Positions 6,322 to 7,560 of a stretch of DNA of 7,560 nucleotides are shown here, one piece after another. Origin of the DNA: an uncultured Chlorobiales bacterium (GTDB lineage Bacteria; Bacteroidota; Chlorobiia; Chlorobiales; Chlorobiaceae); the NCBI GenBank assembly GCA_903901395.1, contig CAIUQW010000189.1, positions 1 to 7,560 on the forward strand. The letters run 5' to 3'. Each line of letters opens with the position of its first letter. The first letter of the stretch is position 1. The translations under genes were made by a program, and so were the position numbers. Below the pieces are notes generated by a model. It was not told where the DNA came from, searched no databases, and saw only the letters and a program-made list of their open reading frames with translations.

Positions 6322-7059
6322 ATGAACAAATTCCTTTATGACGGCACGCCCGAAGGGCTGGTATCAGCCATCGCCTCGATTCTCGACGGCGGCGGCGATC
6401 CGGCGCAGGCGCACCTTGCCGTCCGGCAGGACACGCTGTTCGAGGAGGGGTTGTTCCTGCGCACCGATCCCGCCGCTGCCGAAGCGCTGTTCCAGCGGCT
6501 CCGACAAGGAGCGCCTGATGCCGTTTACACGCTCTGGTATTTCATGATGGCCGAGGTGGACGATCTTGAAACGAGTCTCCTTCGCTACATCGCGCTCGCC
6601 TTCGAGCATGGCGACCGGGTCAACGGCTATCTCACCCATGCCGATGTCAAGGCCATCGTCGCCACGGCCCGCAAAGCCGGGCGCGAGCTGCACCGCATGA
6701 AGGGCCTCCTGCGTTTCGAGCAACTCCGCGACGGCACCTGGCTGGCGCGGATGGAACCCGACCACAACATCATCCAGCCGCTCGCGCAGCACTTCAGCAA
6801 GCGGCTGCGCGGGCAGACGTGGTTTATCTACGACGTCCGGCGACGAAGCGCCGCCCACTGGAATGGCCGCGATCTCAGCTTCGGTACCCTCGAACAGTTC
6901 ACCCGCCCCGAACTCTCCGAAGAGGAAAAAGCCGTCCGCCAGATGTGGCAATCATTCTTCAAAACCATCGCCATCCCCGAACGCAAAAACCCCCGCCTCC
7001 AGAAATCCAACATGCCCGCCAAGTACTGGAAATATCTCACTGAAAAACAGGGTGAGTAA
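6322..7059 (+). CDS. Probable DNA metabolism protein partnered with the radical SAM protein (TIGR03915 / DUF4130-like)
   Basis: 245 residues from the ATG at 6322, chosen because MNKFLYDGTPEGLVSAI matches the family N-terminus (YDG followed by a helix). Further signatures are HRMKGLLRF (124-132), PDHNIIQPLAQHFSKR (146-161), WFIYDVRR (167-174), and the C-terminal NPRLQKSNMPAKYWKYL (223-239). I recall this family as encoded next to the TIGR03916 radical SAM protein, and in some genomes fused to a uracil-DNA-glycosylase-like domain. Here the protein ends right after the KYWKYL motif, so that domain is absent. Conserved His, Arg and aromatic residues suggest a nucleic-acid-handling or catalytic role, which is unproven. 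The gene lies 175 bases downstream of its partner, across two tandem repeats, so co-transcription is likely but not tight. It converges on the phosphofructokinase gene, with 35 bases between the stops. Confidence 0.88.
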   Translation: MNKFLYDGTPEGLVSAIASILDGGGDPAQAHLAVRQDTLFEEGLFLRTDPAAAEALFQRLRQGAPDAVYTLWYFMMAEVDDLETSLLRYIALAFEHGDRVNGYLTHADVKAIVATARKAGRELHRMKGLLRFEQLRDGTWLARMEPDHNIIQPLAQHFSKRLRGQTWFIYDVRRRSAAHWNGRDLSFGTLEQFTRPELSEEEKAVRQMWQSFFKTIAIPERKNPRLQKSNMPAKYWKYLTEKQGE

Positions 7060-7094
7060 AAAAGAGGATTACACCTGGCCGCCTCGCGATTCTG

Positions 7095-7560
7095 CTAATA
7101 GAGAAACATCGGCTTGCCCATGACGCTTCGCATCTTCGGACGGTAGAAGCGCAGGTCGTACAGCTCGCCAATATCGACCTGCTTGGTGTTGGCCGATACC
7201 TCCGCAAGCGGCAGACAGGTGTAGATGCCATTCTGCAGCGCCACCATCACCCCGAAGGTGTTTTTTTCAACCAGCTCCACGGCAAGCTGCGCGAAGTTGA
7301 AACCCACCATCAGATCGAGCGCGTCGGGAATACCCGAGCGCATCAGGTAGCCGAGGGGCTGGCAGATGACATCCTGGCCGGTCAGCATCGCTATGGTCTC
7401 GCGGGTCAGCTGGCCGATGCCGGCATGTTCTTTCCCTTCGTCATCGTACCGGCGACCGCAATATTCGATCATCTTGCTGCCGATCATCCGCGCCCCCTCG
7501 CTGATGGCGATCATGGAGTAGCTGCTCGGATTGGCTGACTTGTCCTGAATCACATACTCG
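7095..7560 (-). CDS. pfkA: 6-phosphofructokinase, C-terminal part (5' end outside window)
   Basis: Phosphorylates fructose 6-phosphate in glycolysis. In a green sulfur bacterium this would serve glycogen breakdown. About 155 C-terminal residues are visible, and the frame stays open to the window edge (reading ...EYVIQDK at 7560), so the start lies beyond. Signatures are IAISEGA, with the substrate-binding Glu of the family, GIGQLTRETIAMLTG, and LGYLMRSGIPDALDLMVG, the counterpart of the LGHxQRGGxPxxxDRxLA block. After it come VELVEKNTFGVMVALQNG and a C-terminal GKPMFLY. Compared with E. coli PfkA, the RGG arginine (Arg252) is kept, but His249 is Tyr, Arg243 has no arginine counterpart, and the DR pair is DL. 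The phosphoryl donor (ATP or pyrophosphate) is decided by N-terminal residues outside the window. The stop is TAG (7095-7097). Confidence 0.82.
   Translation of the reverse strand, partial: EYVIQDKSANPSSYSMIAISEGARMIGSKMIEYCGRRYDDEGKEHAGIGQLTRETIAMLTGQDVICQPLGYLMRSGIPDALDLMVGFNFAQLAVELVEKNTFGVMVALQNGIYTCLPLAEVSANTKQVDIGELYDLRFYRPKMRSVMGKPMFLY

Noticed and set aside
6364..6951. Minus-strand open frame opposite the DUF4130-type gene
   Set aside because: Antisense shadow. Plus-strand family motifs run through the whole stretch.

Overview
The window looks like chromosomal DNA of a green sulfur bacterium (Chlorobiota, most like Chlorobaculum). I infer this from the GC-rich, strongly GC3-biased coding sequence, the Bacteroidota/Chlorobiota-style ClpC C-terminus, the stand-alone GyrI-like protein, the CrtI-type flavoprotein, and starts that mostly lack Shine-Dalgarno sequences. 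The assignment is from memory of gene families and was not checked by a search.

Layout: 1-891 is the C-terminal half of a ClpC unfoldase (+). A gap with two stem-loops follows (923-974 and 991-1032). Then comes a small secreted Pro/Met/His-rich protein (1053-1517) with a clear intrinsic terminator, and about 260 bases of mostly unassigned DNA that may hold a minus-strand gene remnant. A DedA membrane protein (1829-2473), a tRNA-Pro(GGG) (2557-2630), a GyrI-like ligand-binding protein (2692-3168) and a CrtI/phytoene-desaturase-like FAD oxidoreductase (3242-4720) come next. The 175-base gap after it carries three consecutive hairpins.

The right part holds a radical SAM protein (4896-6146) and a partner protein (6322-7059). 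I recognise the pair as the linked 'DNA modification/repair radical SAM' (TIGR03916-like) and 'probable DNA metabolism' (TIGR03915/DUF4130-like) families. The 175-base gap between them contains a 7-bp tandem repeat and a 9-bp tandem repeat. The window ends in the C-terminal part of a convergent 6-phosphofructokinase (minus strand, 7095-7560).

Apart from the radical SAM/DUF4130 pair, the genes look like independent transcription units: housekeeping proteolysis, membrane lipid-carrier handling, a tRNA, xenobiotic binding, pigment or lipid redox chemistry and glycolysis. The pair is the best candidate for an undescribed system. It suggests an uncharacterised DNA repair or modification activity, here without the uracil-DNA-glycosylase-like domain that I recall accompanying it in other genomes. 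The tandem and palindromic repeats around it are the other notable content.
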